Virus record (IMG/VR): IMGVR_UViG_3300032288_002237
Location: 1 to 31,579 of that record
Reading direction: 5' to 3' (one strand)
Origin: a virus
DNA: 31,579 nt
Shown: positions 20,853 through 27,976 of the stretch, one piece after another
Layout of the letters: each line of letters starts with the position of its first letter
Position numbering within the stretch: position 1 is the stretch's first letter
The notes under the pieces: generated by a model
Seen by the model: only the letters and a program-made list of their open reading frames with translations
Databases searched by the model: none
What the model was told of the DNA's origin: nothing
Made by a program: the position numbers and the translations under genes

Positions 20853-21646
20853 TGGTTTAACCACTCATCTAAACTCATACTTTTATCAAAAGCATTATTC
20901 ATTAAATCAAAGATTTGGGTCATTATCTCATTTCTTCTAAGTAATTTAAAAGCTATATTTTCTGGAGAAAACTCACCACCACCTTCAAGACCAGCTTGTC
21001 TCATTTTCTTCACTTTATCTTTTAACTTCTCTAATCTTTTAGCCACAATTTCAAAGTTACCTTTTTCGTATTCTTTTTTTATGTCAGCTAATTTATCTGT
21101 AACTACTTTGTATTTTGATTTAACCGATTCTTTATCAATCTTTGGATTAAGTTTTTCTGGTTTAACTACCCATTTTTCATCCATTAATGAATAAACACCT
21201 GTTGAATGGTGTTCCTGGTCAACACTTTGGATATATAATTCAACATCATATCCCTTTATTTTAATATCATGGCTATCATTCCAGGCTCTGGTTTTGAAAT
21301 CAATTAAATCCTTTATTAAATCTTCTTTATCGCCAAATTTTTTAGTATTGATAAGTATGTGAATATCAAAATCAGAATATTTTGACCAATTATAATTAGC
21401 CAAACTACCAGTCAATATAATGTCTGATACTGGGATGTTTAAAGCTAAAGATTCATAATAATCTTTACCGATTTTTATTAATAAATCTTTAATTTCAGGT
21501 TTTATTTTATCTTCAGTTTCCCAAACTTCTGGGTTTAATATTTTTTTAATTTTAAATGAAGAAAAATCTAAATCATCACTTATTTCATTTAATGCAGCAT
21601 CAATGAATAAACCTTCTCTTAATAATCTTTTTATAAAAATACTCAT
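20849..21646 (-). CDS. Nucleotidyltransferase-fold protein with tagged N-terminus
   Basis: Polymerase-beta-like nucleotidyltransferase: GSLANYNWSKYSDFDIHILI holds G80-S81 and the metal pair D92/D94, and GYDVELYIQ holds a third acid. The C-terminal part is a long lysine-rich helical region (KLADIKKEYEKGNFEIVAKR). It lacks CCA-enzyme motifs. Relatives modify nucleotides, proteins or antibiotics; the target is not evident. The N-terminus MSIFIKRLLREG has LRE before G12. Cotranscribed with the GNAT gene. Confidence 0.85.
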   Translation of the reverse strand: MSIFIKRLLREGLFIDAALNEISDDLDFSSFKIKKILNPEVWETEDKIKPEIKDLLIKIGKDYYESLALNIPVSDIILTGSLANYNWSKYSDFDIHILINTKKFGDKEDLIKDLIDFKTRAWNDSHDIKIKGYDVELYIQSVDQEHHSTGVYSLMDEKWVVKPEKLNPKIDKESVKSKYKVVTDKLADIKKEYEKGNFEIVAKRLEKLKDKVKKMRQAGLEGGGEFSPENIAFKLLRRNEIMTQIFDLMNNAFDKSMSLDEWLNQ

Positions 21647-21650
21647 ACTA

Positions 21651-21658
21651 ATAAATAT
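21651..21658 (-). promoter_or_regulatory. Candidate late-type motif (ATATTTAT)
   Basis: ATATTTAT four bases before the NTase start. Confidence 0.35.
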
Positions 21659-21668
21659 GAATAAGATA

Positions 21669-21694
21669 TAAAAAAACCCATTTATTAATGGGTT
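21669..21694 (-). terminator. Terminator of dNMP kinase gene
   Basis: AACCCAT/ATGGGTT hairpin with six-base loop, then seven T on the minus strand; the stem includes the end of the kinase coding region. Confidence 0.85.
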
Positions 21695-22194
21695 CTAATT
21701 AATGCTTCACCTAACCTAATCACTCTTGTTTCAAATTCTTCATAAGTGCTATTATTATCTATTATAATATCAGCATCTTCTTTATTAATATTAAAAGAAG
21801 AAGAATCCTCATCTGGTAATCTTTCTGATGCATCAACCCAAATGATTAAATCAAATAATTCTTGGTTTATACATTCCTTTATTTCCCTATAATCTCGCAT
21901 ACCAACATAACACTCAGCTTGCTCTAAAATACCTTTAGCTAACTTAGCTTTATCATCAATATTATAATCACAAATTAATTGGTGCCATTCAGCTCTGTGG
22001 TTAACCCTATCTTCAAAACATTCTTCTGGTGTTTGGTATCCGTATTTTTCTTTTAATGCATCATATATGAATATTTCAGCAGCAGCTTGTGATGATGATT
22101 TAAATTTTAACCCGAAATTTTCTTGTAGTATTTCAGCCATAGAATCTTTCCCATGTCTAGCTGAACCAATTATTAATAGTTTTGGTAACTCCAT
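21685..22194 (-). CDS. Deoxynucleoside monophosphate kinase (T4 gp1-like)
   Basis: P-loop GSARHGKDS at residues 10-18 is typical of the T4 gp1 / phage dNMP kinase family, which converts dNMPs to dNDPs for phage DNA synthesis. EDRVNHRAEWHQLICDYN supplies the substrate-binding arginines, and the C-terminus EDADIIIDNNSTYEEFETRV is the usual family end. Start set at 22194; the longer frame to 22212 begins inside the -7 box. Confidence 0.85.
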   Translation of the reverse strand: MELPKLLIIGSARHGKDSMAEILQENFGLKFKSSSQAAAEIFIYDALKEKYGYQTPEECFEDRVNHRAEWHQLICDYNIDDKAKLAKGILEQAECYVGMRDYREIKECINQELFDLIIWVDASERLPDEDSSSFNINKEDADIIIDNNSTYEEFETRVIRLGEALIRTH

Positions 22195-22209
22195 ATTTTT
22201 TGTTTTTTG

Positions 22210-22242
22210 CAAATATATTGTTTTTTTTTAAAAATAATCAAT
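22210..22242 (-). promoter_or_regulatory. Host-type promoter, TTG-N21-TATATTTG
   Basis: TATATTTG at 22217-22210 with TTG at 22241-22239. Drives the dNMP kinase gene and overlaps the end of the 68 aa gene. Confidence 0.7.
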
Positions 22243-22444
22243 TTTTTTTATCATAATTTTCAACTATGACAAAAATTTCTTGTTTTTTAGTGATATTATG
22301 TATCACATTTAATACCCTATAGTATTGTTCTAAATCATTCAAATATATTAATTCACCATTTCGTGGTATATGTTTTACTTTTAATCTTGGTATAATCATT
22401 TCCCAAGCATTATTCATAATCGATATATTATATTTTCCAAACAT
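22238..22444 (-). CDS. Unknown 68-residue protein
   Basis: Beta-rich small protein (KVKHIPRNGELIYLNDLEQY, then YRVLNVIHNI), possibly a small SH3-like or ferredoxin-like fold. Nothing recognised. The end overlaps the next promoter, which is common for small genes in compact genomes. Confidence 0.6.
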   Translation of the reverse strand: MFGKYNISIMNNAWEMIIPRLKVKHIPRNGELIYLNDLEQYYRVLNVIHNITKKQEIFVIVENYDKKN

Positions 22445-22485
22445 ATGTTAATTATAATTTTTTTATTTAAAAAAATAAAGTATTA

Positions 22486-22515
22486 TTGATTAATATTAGT
22501 TATTTATTATATTTA
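22486..22515 (+). promoter_or_regulatory. Plus-strand promoter, TTG-N19-TATATTTA
   Basis: TTG at 22486-22488 and TATATTTA at 22508-22515 on the plus strand, 31 bases before the ATG of the 17 aa ORF. Confidence 0.5.
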
Positions 22516-22546
22516 TAATTATAACAATAAATAAAAACTTTTAGCT

Positions 22547-22600
22547 ATGAAATGTGGATGTACAACAAAACCAAGAACAGGAGTAAAGCCAAGAAATTAA
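22547..22600 (+). CDS. Candidate 17 aa cysteine microprotein
   Basis: MKCGCTTKPRTGVKPRN, then TAA. It has a CGC motif and a basic tail. A promoter-like sequence lies upstream and a clear terminator 24 bases downstream, so a short transcript of about 130 bases is plausible on the plus strand, where few genes lie. It could be a metal-binding microprotein or the visible part of a small RNA. Length alone cannot prove coding. Confidence 0.45.
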   Translation: MKCGCTTKPRTGVKPRN

Positions 22601-22623
22601 TTCATTGGTTTAAAGTTATAAAT

Positions 22624-22652
22624 AAAAAAAGGACCAGAAGGTCCTTTTTTAT
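22624..22652. terminator. Bidirectional terminator
   Basis: AAAAAAAGGACC-AGAA-GGTCCTTTTTT, perfect stem with four-base loop. It ends both the 17 aa ORF transcript on the plus strand and the FKBP gene on the minus strand. Confidence 0.9.
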
Positions 22653-22669
22653 TTTTGACATAAAAAGAA

Positions 22670-23092
22670 TTAGGCAATTTCAACAACTTCTAACTCAAAA
22701 ACTAGCGTCTTACCAGCCATAGGGTGATTACCATCTAATAATACTGTATTTTCATTAACTTCTCTAACTACAACATTAAACTGACCTTGTTCTGTTTGAC
22801 TAGTTAATACTTCACCAACTTTAACTGTTGGTGGTACTAATGTTTTATCAACTTCTTGAATCATTTCATTAATAACATTACCATATGCTTCTTCTGGTAC
22901 TAATGTTACTTTTTTAGATTCACCAATAGCCATACCTAATAATGCGTTTTCAAATCCAGGAATAACTTGTTTAGTCCCAATTGTAAAACTTATGGGTTCA
23001 TTTCTTTTTACTGATGAATCAAATACCTCACCATTCTCAAAGGTACCAGTGTAGTGAACTTTTACTGTGTTACCATTTTCAATTTTACTCAT
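22670..23092 (-). CDS. FKBP-type peptidyl-prolyl isomerase, SlyD-like
   Basis: 140 residues: VKVHYTGTFENGEVFDSS, PISFTIGTKQVIPGFENALL and GMAIGESKKVTLVPEEAYG form the FKBP core, with an inserted flap before the final strand (HPMAGKTLVFELEVVEI), the SlyD arrangement. It lacks the histidine-rich nickel tail of E. coli SlyD. It speeds proline isomerisation and acts as a chaperone. It sits just after the tmRNA unit and in the same block as ClpP and DnaJ. Confidence 0.92.
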   Translation of the reverse strand: MSKIENGNTVKVHYTGTFENGEVFDSSVKRNEPISFTIGTKQVIPGFENALLGMAIGESKKVTLVPEEAYGNVINEMIQEVDKTLVPPTVKVGEVLTSQTEQGQFNVVVREVNENTVLLDGNHPMAGKTLVFELEVVEIA

Positions 23093-23161
23093 AATATTTA
23101 TTTTAATTTTAATTTATACATAATAGTACATAATTAAAATTAATTTGTAAATACTAAAAAT

Positions 23162-23195
23162 AAAAAAACCCAACATGCGATATATGTTGGGTTAA
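23162..23195 (-). terminator. Terminator of tmRNA transcript
   Basis: AACCCAACAT pairs with ATGTTGGGTT, seven-base loop, seven T on the minus strand. Next terminator downstream of the tmRNA, leaving a trailer of about 85 bases. Confidence 0.9.
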
Positions 23196-23280
23196 AATAT
23201 TTCTGAACTCTAGGTAGTTGTGAGACAGAAGCGTTAAGCGTCTTAAATATTTTTTAGTATTTAGACAAAAAACAGTCTAG

Positions 23281-23650
23281 TGGAGATGATGGGAGTCGAA
23301 CCCATGTGTTACCTATTCTCAAAGAGCTTTCTACATGTTTAGGTTGTAATTTACGAATTACCCAAAACCTTTACAGTTCCCTTATTACAGTTCGGTTTAC
23401 TGAAAACTAATCTTCTGCTATTATTTTTTAGACTCCGATAAGTCAGAGCTTTGGTGGTTTACCACCATCGCATTATCTTAGGCTAATGCAACCTCTCCTT
23501 CAACTACTTCTACCGAAGCAGTGTTTAGGAAGTTTTCGTCTATGTCAAATGAATTGCCATTTACAAAAATGATAGGTAATTAAAGTGTTTCCATCTAACA
23601 CTACATGCTTACTAGACAAGACCATAAGTAGTCAAAGCCTGGACATCCCC
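23281..23650 (-). ncRNA. ssrA: tmRNA (transfer-messenger RNA), phage-encoded
   Basis: Rescues ribosomes stalled on broken mRNA by acting as tRNA-Ala and then as mRNA for a degradation tag. The 5' end GGGGATGTCCAGGCTTTGAC and 3' end pair through GGGGATG/CATCTCC; the T-arm is ATGGG-TTCGACT-CCCAT and the discriminator A (23281). CCA is not encoded. The tag frame resumes at GTA (23564-23562), in a context TTTTTGTAAATGGC that parallels TAGTCGCAAACGAC of E. coli. It encodes 28 residues, beginning VNGNSFDIDE, ending GEVALA, stop TAA at 23480-23478. Length 370, typical. Lies next to clpP on the same strand. Confidence 0.93.
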
Positions 23651-23672
23651 ATAAATTAAAGAACTTATATTA

Positions 23673-23704
23673 CAAATATAGTAAATGTTTTTATAAATAT
23701 CAAC
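23673..23704 (-). promoter_or_regulatory. Host-type promoter of tmRNA, TTG-N20-TATATTTG
   Basis: TTG at 23703-23701 and TATATTTG at 23680-23673. Transcription would begin about 15 bases before the mature 5' end at 23650, to be trimmed by RNase P. Confidence 0.85.
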
Positions 23705-23710
23705 TTTTTT

Positions 23711-23744
23711 ACAAAAAAAATGGGGAAATTTCTTTCCCCATTAA
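23711..23744 (-). terminator. Terminator of ClpP operon
   Basis: ATGGGGAAA pairs with TTTCCCCAT around a 4-base loop, then eight T on the minus strand. Confidence 0.9.
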
Positions 23745-24161
23745 AATGTAGCACCACTTGTTATTTAATCGTTTAAAATTTGTTTGTCTGTTTTAGGCAT
23801 TAAATTATCAGACGTTGCCTTTATTTTTGCATCTAATTTATCACATCTGGAATCAATTGTTCTTCTAATGTCGTCAAATTCAACATTAGTTTGATTGTGA
23901 TTGTGATTAATCGTTTCATATACAGCTGTTATTAGTCTATCTATCTTATCATCTGTACATCTTTCTATATCATCCATTCTTCTATGAACATCATTTATGG
24001 TTACTTCAAAGGAATTACCATCAACCTTATGTTTCAACTTAATGAACGCAACCACAATACTTGTTAGTATTGCAACAGCACCCAATGTTGATAAAACTGA
24101 TATTATTATTGTTTCCATATTACTTATTTTTTAATAAAATTGTTATATGGTGCTACATTTT
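23743..24161. repeat. 14-bp inverted repeat flanking the coiled-coil membrane gene
   Basis: AAAATGTAGCACCA at 23743-23756 is the exact reverse complement of TGGTGCTACATTTT at 24148-24161. The two copies lie just outside the gene 23765-24118, so its mRNA leader and trailer are complementary. Confidence 0.8.
23765..24118 (-). CDS. Membrane-anchored coiled-coil protein, 117 aa
   Basis: One N-terminal membrane span (IIISVLSTLGAVAILTSIVVAFI, residues 4-26), then an acidic/basic helical region with heptad character (VHRRMDDIERCTDDKIDRLI and VEFDDIRRTIDSRCDKLDAK). The topology, short N-terminus out and long helical domain inside or in the periplasm, recalls spanins, holins or membrane scaffolds, but no specific family is recognised. 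It lies between clpP and the operon terminator and is flanked by a 14-bp inverted repeat. Confidence 0.75.
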   Translation of the reverse strand: METIIISVLSTLGAVAILTSIVVAFIKLKHKVDGNSFEVTINDVHRRMDDIERCTDDKIDRLITAVYETINHNHNQTNVEFDDIRRTIDSRCDKLDAKIKATSDNLMPKTDKQILND

Positions 24162-24164
24162 TAT

Positions 24165-24869
24165 TTATTTCTTATCTTTTGGTTTGTTTTCAACAATACC
24201 ATCAATAATACCATAAGCTAACGCTTCTTCAGAATTTAACCAATTATCACGGTTACAATCAGCTAACACTTGCTCTCTTGTTTTACCACAATAATCACCT
24301 AACATACCAAATAAAATATCATTGTATTTAATTGCTTCAGCTAAACTGATTTTAATATCTTCAACATGACCAGATGCCCCAGAACTAACTTGGTGTAACA
24401 TTACCCTACTATTCGGTAATGAATATCTCATACCCTTTGTGCCAGCACCTAACAATATTGAACCCATTGATGCAGCCATACCTGTGTTAACTGTTGATAT
24501 GTTTGATGATACATAATTCATAACATCAACCATACTTAATCCAGATTTTACTGAACCACCTGGACTATCAACATGCATCGTTATAATTTTATTCTCAAGG
24601 TTATCTAAGAACATTAACTGAGCTTGCACAACTGTACTCATGGCATCATTTACTGGACCAGCAACCCAAAGTATTCGGTCCATCATCAATCTTGAAAAGA
24701 TATCCATTTGAGTTACTCTCATTTCCCTTTCTTCAAGAATATAAGGGGTTAATGATGCACTAGTACTATATATCCTATCTTGCAATTTTTCCCAATAATG
24801 GAACTGCAAACCACTAACACCCATGTGTTTTGTGGCATAATCTTTAAATTCACTATAAAAATCTATCAT
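24165..24869 (-). CDS. clpP: ClpP-like serine protease
   Basis: ClpP peptidase, 234 residues. The oxyanion loop DSPGGSVKSG (101-110), catalytic Ser134 in GMAASMGS, His159 in MLHQVSSGASG and Asp208 in NRDNW are all present, so it should be active. The N-terminus is about 40 residues longer than that of E. coli ClpP, in the axial loop region that meets the ATPase. No ClpX or ClpA is in the window, so it may use the host unfoldase or assemble with host ClpP. Start overlaps the upstream gene as ATGA. Adjacent to the tmRNA, whose tag is a natural substrate class. A role in head maturation is the alternative. Confidence 0.94.
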   Translation of the reverse strand: MIDFYSEFKDYATKHMGVSGLQFHYWEKLQDRIYSTSASLTPYILEEREMRVTQMDIFSRLMMDRILWVAGPVNDAMSTVVQAQLMFLDNLENKIITMHVDSPGGSVKSGLSMVDVMNYVSSNISTVNTGMAASMGSILLGAGTKGMRYSLPNSRVMLHQVSSGASGHVEDIKISLAEAIKYNDILFGMLGDYCGKTREQVLADCNRDNWLNSEEALAYGIIDGIVENKPKDKK

Positions 24870-25120
24870 ATTCTATTAGTTTGAATGTATACTGGGGTAT
24901 TTTCACCCATCCAGGCTCCCAATATATTATAGTCAAAATATTCAATAGCTTCTTCGTATGTCATACCATCACGTTCAACCATAATATTTAATATTTTATC
25001 AACATCATAAGCAACAACAGGGCCGAGATTTATCCTCTCGGCCATGCCAATAATTGCTTCATCAAAACCATCACACAAAAGTGCATCTGGATTTATTTCT
25101 GCTATTTCTTCTCTTGTCAT
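24866..25120 (-). CDS. Conserved phage protein, 84 aa
   Basis: NPDALLCDGFDEAIIGMAER, YDVDKILNIM, TYEEAIEYFDYNILGAWMGE and NTPVYI form a pattern I know from many phages as an uncharacterised family. It is acidic and has no membrane segment. It overlaps clpP by four bases and the upstream gene by one, so translation is coupled. Function unknown. Confidence 0.8.
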   Translation of the reverse strand: MTREEIAEINPDALLCDGFDEAIIGMAERINLGPVVAYDVDKILNIMVERDGMTYEEAIEYFDYNILGAWMGENTPVYIQTNRI

Positions 25121-25545
25121 TATGCTTCTGTTTCTACTTCAGAGTTTCTTTCTTGAGAATAGATTAATTTAATCAACTCTTTTAATTCAATACATTGTTC
25201 AGCACCATATTTTTGTAATAAACCACTGAACGTTGAGAAATCAGTTTTACTAATCACTAGTTTGTCTTTTTCCATATCATAATGAATACCAGCCAAAGCT
25301 TCATCAGCGATAATTACTTTTTGCACATCAGCCAATTGGTCAAATACAGTTTCGTTAATCACAACAAAAACATCAACATTTGTTTTGTATTTTGTTAAAT
25401 CATTTGTTTTAACTAATTTGTAAATTTCTTTTTGTCTGTTATTCACTAAAACTTCGATAGTCACATTTCTATCCAAATCAGCGTTAACAATAAGACCATC
25501 AAAAATTGCTTTTGTGTCTTCAAATGGTTGTTCAAATTTTGCCAT
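25120..25545 (-). CDS. Conserved phage protein, 141 aa
   Basis: First gene of the ClpP operon. FEDTKAIFDGLIVNADLDRN, then IEVLVNNRQKEIYKLVKTND and VVINETVFDQLADVQKVIIA form regular strand-helix elements; ADEALAGIHYD follows. It resembles an uncharacterised family seen in phages with ClpP-like neighbours, sometimes labelled putative metallopeptidase, but the HExxH motif is absent and I do not assign that activity. Own promoter upstream. Confidence 0.75.
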   Translation of the reverse strand: MAKFEQPFEDTKAIFDGLIVNADLDRNVTIEVLVNNRQKEIYKLVKTNDLTKYKTNVDVFVVINETVFDQLADVQKVIIADEALAGIHYDMEKDKLVISKTDFSTFSGLLQKYGAEQCIELKELIKLIYSQERNSEVETEA

Positions 25546-25578
25546 ACTTTATTTTTTAGTTATTAATTAATTAGATTG

Positions 25579-25610
25579 CAAACTTACTAAGTTTTTTCTT
25601 TTTCGACAAC
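25579..25610 (-). promoter_or_regulatory. Host-type promoter, TTG-N20-TAAGTTTG
   Basis: TTG at 25609-25607 and TAAGTTTG at 25586-25579. The -33 element lies in the last codons of dnaJ. Drives the ClpP operon. Confidence 0.75.
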
Positions 25611-26624
25611 TTTATTTTCAACTTTTTTTAAATTTTCTAATATTTCACGAGTTTCATCATCTAAATTAGTTGGCATATCTATGTCTAATACCACCATTAA
25701 ATCACCTCTAGCTTCAGAATTTAATAATTTCATACCTTTACCAGAAACCCTCAAAATATCACCAATTTTGTTTAATTCTGGGATATTAATTAATATTTCT
25801 TTATCATCTATTGTGTTTAATTTTATTTTATCACCCAAAACTAAAGTATGGTATGGTAATTTTAAGTTACATTTTAAATCATTACCATATCTTACAAAAT
25901 TTTTGTTTGGTATTTCACTAAATACTACAACTAAAGAACCTGATGTACCATTTTTTATTGCTTGACCCATACCCATATATGTTGAAGCCATACCATCTTG
26001 CACACCTATTGGTATTCCTATTTCGATTGTTTCTTCTTTGTTTTTTAAACCTGAACCAGAGCAATCATTACACATACTAATATATGTAGTTCCATGACCT
26101 TCACAAACGTTGCAAGTATTCATATTTTGCATAACACCAAATGGTGTTCTAATATTTTGAATAACTATACCTTGACCATTACAATGACCACATTTTTGAA
26201 CACCAAAACCACCAGATGAATTACAATTTGAACATGCTGAATCTCTATTATATTTTATTTTTTTAGTACCACCATTAAAAATCTCTTCCAAAGTTAATTT
26301 AATGTTTATTCTAAAATCTTTACCTTTTCTATTTCTAGCTTCATTTCTAGGATTAAAACCAAATCCAAATTTACTGAACATATCACTAAAATCAGCACCA
26401 AATCCACCATTTTTTGGTGCGCTGTGACCAAAGGTATCATACTGTTTCTTTTTATCATCATTACTTAAAACATCATATGCTTCAGCGATTTCTTTAAACT
26501 CATCTTCATTACCACCAGAATCTGGATGCTTTTCTTTGGCTAATTTCCTATATGCCTTTTTTATTGTGCTTGCATCAGCATTTTTATCAATACCTAATAC
26601 ATCATAATAATCTCTTTTACTCAT
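25587..26624 (-). CDS. dnaJ: DnaJ (Hsp40) chaperone
   Basis: Full type I DnaJ in 345 residues. The J domain has HPD at 33-35; a glycine/phenylalanine stretch (FGADFSDMFSKFGFGF) follows. Four zinc repeats are visible (CSNCNSSGG, CGHCNGQG, CNVCEGHG, CNDCSGSG), then two C-terminal substrate-binding domains. It would recruit DnaK, which is not in the window, so host DnaK is the likely partner. In phage lambda DnaJ helps replication initiation; here general folding or ClpP feeding are also possible. Confidence 0.96.
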   Translation of the reverse strand: MSKRDYYDVLGIDKNADASTIKKAYRKLAKEKHPDSGGNEDEFKEIAEAYDVLSNDDKKKQYDTFGHSAPKNGGFGADFSDMFSKFGFGFNPRNEARNRKGKDFRINIKLTLEEIFNGGTKKIKYNRDSACSNCNSSGGFGVQKCGHCNGQGIVIQNIRTPFGVMQNMNTCNVCEGHGTTYISMCNDCSGSGLKNKEETIEIGIPIGVQDGMASTYMGMGQAIKNGTSGSLVVVFSEIPNKNFVRYGNDLKCNLKLPYHTLVLGDKIKLNTIDDKEILINIPELNKIGDILRVSGKGMKLLNSEARGDLMVVLDIDMPTNLDDETREILENLKKVENKVVEKEKT

Positions 26625-26681
26625 CTATTTATTTTTTATTAAAAATAACTATAATTATGTAATAAATCAATAGTTAATCGT

Positions 26682-27338
26682 ATGTATAGAGTAATTCTAC
26701 TAAAGGATGGTGAATATAAAAAAACATTGCATAGATGTCAAACAAGAGAAACATCATTTATAAAATTTAGAGCAATTAAAGAGAAAAATAAATCAGTTAT
26801 TTTCCCAAGAATGCATGTTAACTATAATAAGATAACATCAGTAAAATATAAAATATGTGTGGTCAAAGATACTGAAGATGGTGACACATTTAGAATGCTT
26901 AGGGATAGTTATGGTAAATTATTCCAGGAAAAACCACTAGGTGATTGGACTATATTAGATGATTCTGATTATCAAATTGAAGAAACTTTCTGGTTATATG
27001 GTAAAGACCCAAAAAATGATAGGGTAACAATACATGATATATTAAAACCATTAATGAGTGGTACATATAAAAAAAATATAACCAAACAAATTATCGTTGT
27101 TCATAATAAATTAATAATACACAACGAAGAACAATTTGATATGGTTATATGTAAATGTATTGAAGATGCTCAAAGATTGCACCACACATTAGCTAAAGTG
27201 TCTAAAAAGAACAAATTAAATAATTTAATCTTTATGGGTACATCGAGTGAAGCCACAATATCAAGAATGTATGATTTAATTAAAGAAAAGACTGGGTGGC
27301 CCATCCGAAAAATATGGAGGACCACCACAAGACCTTAA
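26682..27338 (+). CDS. Unknown 218-residue protein
   Basis: Plus-strand gene divergent from dnaJ. It starts MYRVILLKDGEYKKTLHRCQ, with TRETSFIKFRAIKEKNKS following, and ends TGWPIRKIWRTTTRP. Predicted mixed alpha/beta, basic. It resembles uncharacterised proteins of Bacteroidetes phages but I cannot name a domain. Its stop overlaps the stop of the next convergent gene by four bases. No clear promoter seen. Confidence 0.75.
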   Translation: MYRVILLKDGEYKKTLHRCQTRETSFIKFRAIKEKNKSVIFPRMHVNYNKITSVKYKICVVKDTEDGDTFRMLRDSYGKLFQEKPLGDWTILDDSDYQIEETFWLYGKDPKNDRVTIHDILKPLMSGTYKKNITKQIIVVHNKLIIHNEEQFDMVICKCIEDAQRLHHTLAKVSKKNKLNNLIFMGTSSEATISRMYDLIKEKTGWPIRKIWRTTTRP

Positions 27339-27664
27339 TCTTCAGATTCATCATCTAATTCAACTTCATTTTCTTGTGAATCTTTACCTAAATCAGCACC
27401 TTTACCGATATCAAAATTACTTGCCAAATCTTTAATCATTTGGTCAACTTTTGCCATATCAGCATCGTGCATCATTACTGGGTTTATGCATTCAATTCTT
27501 TCTTCACCATCTGTTGGTAAGAAAAACGCCATACAGTTGGCTTCTCTTTGCGCAATTGCGTTGTTTACGGAGTCCGCAAATGCTCTAATTATTTCTCCTT
27601 GCATCATCACCTCTCTATCAAGGTAAAATACTAAAATTAGTGGGTAACCCTTTTCTACACTCAT
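27335..27664 (-). CDS. Conserved phage protein, 109 aa
   Basis: MSVEKGYPLILVFYLDREVM, then IRAFADSVNNAIAQREANCM and an acidic, disordered C-terminus (ENEVELDDESED). The fold looks like a small alpha/beta domain. No function recognised. The start is two bases after the stop of the 65 aa gene, so the two are probably cotranscribed. Confidence 0.75.
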   Translation of the reverse strand: MSVEKGYPLILVFYLDREVMMQGEIIRAFADSVNNAIAQREANCMAFFLPTDGEERIECINPVMMHDADMAKVDQMIKDLASNFDIGKGADLGKDSQENEVELDDESED

Positions 27665-27666
27665 TT

Positions 27667-27864
27667 CTATTGATTTATGTATTCGTTATATGTCATTTCT
27701 TGAAATTTGTTAACTTCATTAAATTGGTTAACTAATTTATCAATGACGGTTTTTTTATTCTCTATATTTGCATATTCACATTTTAATGGTGAGCCACCAT
27801 TATCCATAACATATATGATGAAGTTGTTTCCAGATTCATCAATTTCTTTTGACATTATTTTCAT
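27667..27864 (-). CDS. Unknown 65-residue protein
   Basis: FIIYVMDNGGSPLKCEY and a helical C-terminus (KLVNQFNEVNKFQEMTYNEY). Starts at 27864, or at the second Met at 27855. Upstream of it lies the terminator of the structured RNA. Function unknown. Confidence 0.65.
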   Translation of the reverse strand: MKIMSKEIDESGNNFIIYVMDNGGSPLKCEYANIENKKTVIDKLVNQFNEVNKFQEMTYNEYINQ

Positions 27865-27940
27865 TTTTTAAATCGATTTATTATCTTATTATATTAATTT
27901 AAGAATATCGATTTTTTTTGAAAGTGTAAAGGTTAATAAC

Positions 27941-27971
27941 AAAAAAAACCGAATATTTCTATTCGGTTTTT
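27941..27971 (-). terminator. Terminator of structured RNA
   Basis: AACCGAATA/TATTCGGTT-type hairpin with short loop, followed by eight T on the minus strand, directly after the closing stem of the RNA at 27977-28145. Confidence 0.9.
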
Positions 27972-27976
27972 AAAGG

